5,674 bases of DNA from Verrucomicrobiales bacterium (GTDB lineage Bacteria; Verrucomicrobiota; Verrucomicrobiia; Verrucomicrobiales; DEV007). The stretch is from the NCBI GenBank assembly GCA_002684575.1, contig NYVP01000178.1:1-5674 (forward strand), written 5' to 3'. The first letter of the stretch is position 1. Every line of letters begins with the position of its first letter. Below the pieces are notes generated by a model. That model did no database searches. It was not told the origin of the DNA and worked only from the letters and a program-made list of their open reading frames with translations. Below are positions 4,752 to 5,674 of this stretch, in pieces. Made by a program: the position numbers and the translations under genes.

Positions 4752-5674
4752 TGCTAGAGATTGAAACCATAGAATTACGAAACGTCAGTCACAGCTACGG
4801 CGACGGTTCGAATGCTATTAGCGAATTAGACGTTAAGGTCAAAGCTGGAGAATTAATTTGTATAATCGGGCCAAGCGGTTGTGGGAAAAGTACGATATTA
4901 AAAATTTTAGCTGGCCAATTAAAACCTGACAGAGGGGAAATTTTTTATAATGGCCAATCACTCTATGAAAATCTAAAAAAAATTCGGCCTCATATTTGTT
5001 ATGCTCCTGAAGAAGAATCATTCGATCCCTTATTAAGTGTTCGTGAAAATATAAATTTCGCAACCTCAATCAGACGGCCAGATTTTAGTAAAAAACAATG
5101 TAAAAATAAAACACAAAATCTTTTGGAAGAACTTTTACTTTTAGAAAAAGACAAAGTTGTTCCTGGGGACCATTTTCAAAAACTACTCTCAGGAGGTGAA
5201 AGAAAGCGCCTGAATGTTGGTTTAGAATTAACGAGTGAGGCTCCTCTGTTGTTAATTGATGAGCCAACTACAGGTCTTTCCTCATATGACTCAGAGAACA
5301 TTATTAATTGTATAAAAAAAAGGAGCGACTCCAAAACATGTTTTGTAAGCATACATCAACCCAGTAGAAAACTATTTAAATCATTCGATCAAGCATTACT
5401 ACTTGATGCACAAGGGAACTTAGCTTTTTTTGGAACTCCTGATGAAATGGAGAATGTCTTCAAAAAACATCTCCAAGATCGCATAAACAAATCACTTTCG
5501 AAGCAACCCTCAGATTTGCTACAAATACAAAATTTAGATTCCCCTGAATTTATACTGGAATTACTTCAAATAAATTTTCACAAAAATAATGAATCCAAAT
5601 TATCAGAAATAGAAAAGACATATAATCCTGATGAACCATCAGATGATAAATCAATATTACTATCGGGATTGTTA
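4751..5674 (+). CDS. ABCG/White-type ABC transporter ATP-binding protein, C-terminus outside window
   Basis: The frame opens at the ATG at 4751, with an in-frame TAA just upstream at 4742, and runs 308 codons to the window edge without a stop. Residues 1 to about 235 are an ABC ATPase. Visible motifs are Walker A G40-P-S-G-C-G-K-S-T48, signature L146-S-G-G-E150, Walker B L166-L-L-I-D170 with catalytic E171, D-loop region G175-L-S-S-Y-D, and switch H202 in S-I-H-Q-P-S. The I-H-Q-P-S block, the F-D-Q-A-L-L-L-D and F-F-G-T-P segments, and the L-L-S-V-R-E-N block after the Q-loop all point to the ABCG-like group, in which the ATPase precedes an ABC-2 membrane domain on one chain. That membrane part would be beyond the window, so it is inferred. 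The Q-loop position in Y84-A-P-E-E carries E87 instead of Gln. Residues about 245-308 are a polar, acidic linker with no membrane segment. The cargo is unknown. Confidence 0.93.
   Translation, partial: MLEIETIELRNVSHSYGDGSNAISELDVKVKAGELICIIGPSGCGKSTILKILAGQLKPDRGEIFYNGQSLYENLKKIRPHICYAPEEESFDPLLSVRENINFATSIRRPDFSKKQCKNKTQNLLEELLLLEKDKVVPGDHFQKLLSGGERKRLNVGLELTSEAPLLLIDEPTTGLSSYDSENIINCIKKRSDSKTCFVSIHQPSRKLFKSFDQALLLDAQGNLAFFGTPDEMENVFKKHLQDRINKSLSKQPSDLLQIQNLDSPEFILELLQINFHKNNESKLSEIEKTYNPDEPSDDKSILLSGLL

Noticed and set aside
4839..5267. Two minus-strand frames (4839-5069 and 5085-5267)
   Set aside because: They are antisense to the ABC ATPase core, which has clear motifs in the plus frame.
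1..5674. CRISPR array, mobile element, tRNA/rRNA or toxin-antitoxin pair
   Set aside because: No regularly spaced repeats, transposase or integrase motifs, tRNA-like cloverleaf or rRNA segments were seen on either strand; gene content is ordinary chromosomal.

Overview
The window is a low-GC bacterial chromosomal segment carrying five protein genes: two complete on the minus strand, one complete on the plus strand, and one cut by each window edge. I place it with moderate confidence in the Verrucomicrobiota, probably a marine Opitutae-like lineage. This rests on my memory of how the FtsH AAA and protease segments read in that group, on the presence of an LPS-type acyltransferase (a Gram-negative envelope), and on AT-rich leaders without Shine-Dalgarno motifs. 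No search was run. There are no rRNA or tRNA genes, insertion sequences, CRISPR arrays or phage genes.

Layout. Positions 1-317 (-) hold the N-terminal part of a lipoprotein with the start of a YkuD-type L,D-transpeptidase domain. Positions 318-450 are a small intergenic region with overlapping divergent promoter-like elements, a perfect 18-bp palindrome and a strong terminator-like hairpin whose T-run faces the plus strand, so a short plus-strand RNA is possible. Positions 451-1485 (-) encode an M42-type metallo-aminopeptidase. Diverging from it, 1532-2488 (+) encodes a LpxL/HtrB-family lipid A acyltransferase. It converges on ftsH (2489-4513, -) with the two stop codons touching. Positions 4514-4750 form a divergent control region with a bulged inverted repeat and a possible 14-codon upstream frame. 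From 4751 (+) an ABCG-like ABC ATPase runs off the window.

Function. Most genes concern the cell envelope: peptidoglycan cross-linking (L,D-transpeptidase), lipid A acylation, membrane-protein quality control (FtsH) and an export-type ATPase; the peptidase is cytoplasmic. Apart from the two minus-strand genes at 1-317 and 451-1485, neighbours alternate in strand, so this is not one operon. No convincing new multi-gene system is visible. The most interesting unexplained signals are the intergenic structures at 364-471 and 4621-4751, and a Q-loop glutamate in the ABC ATPase.
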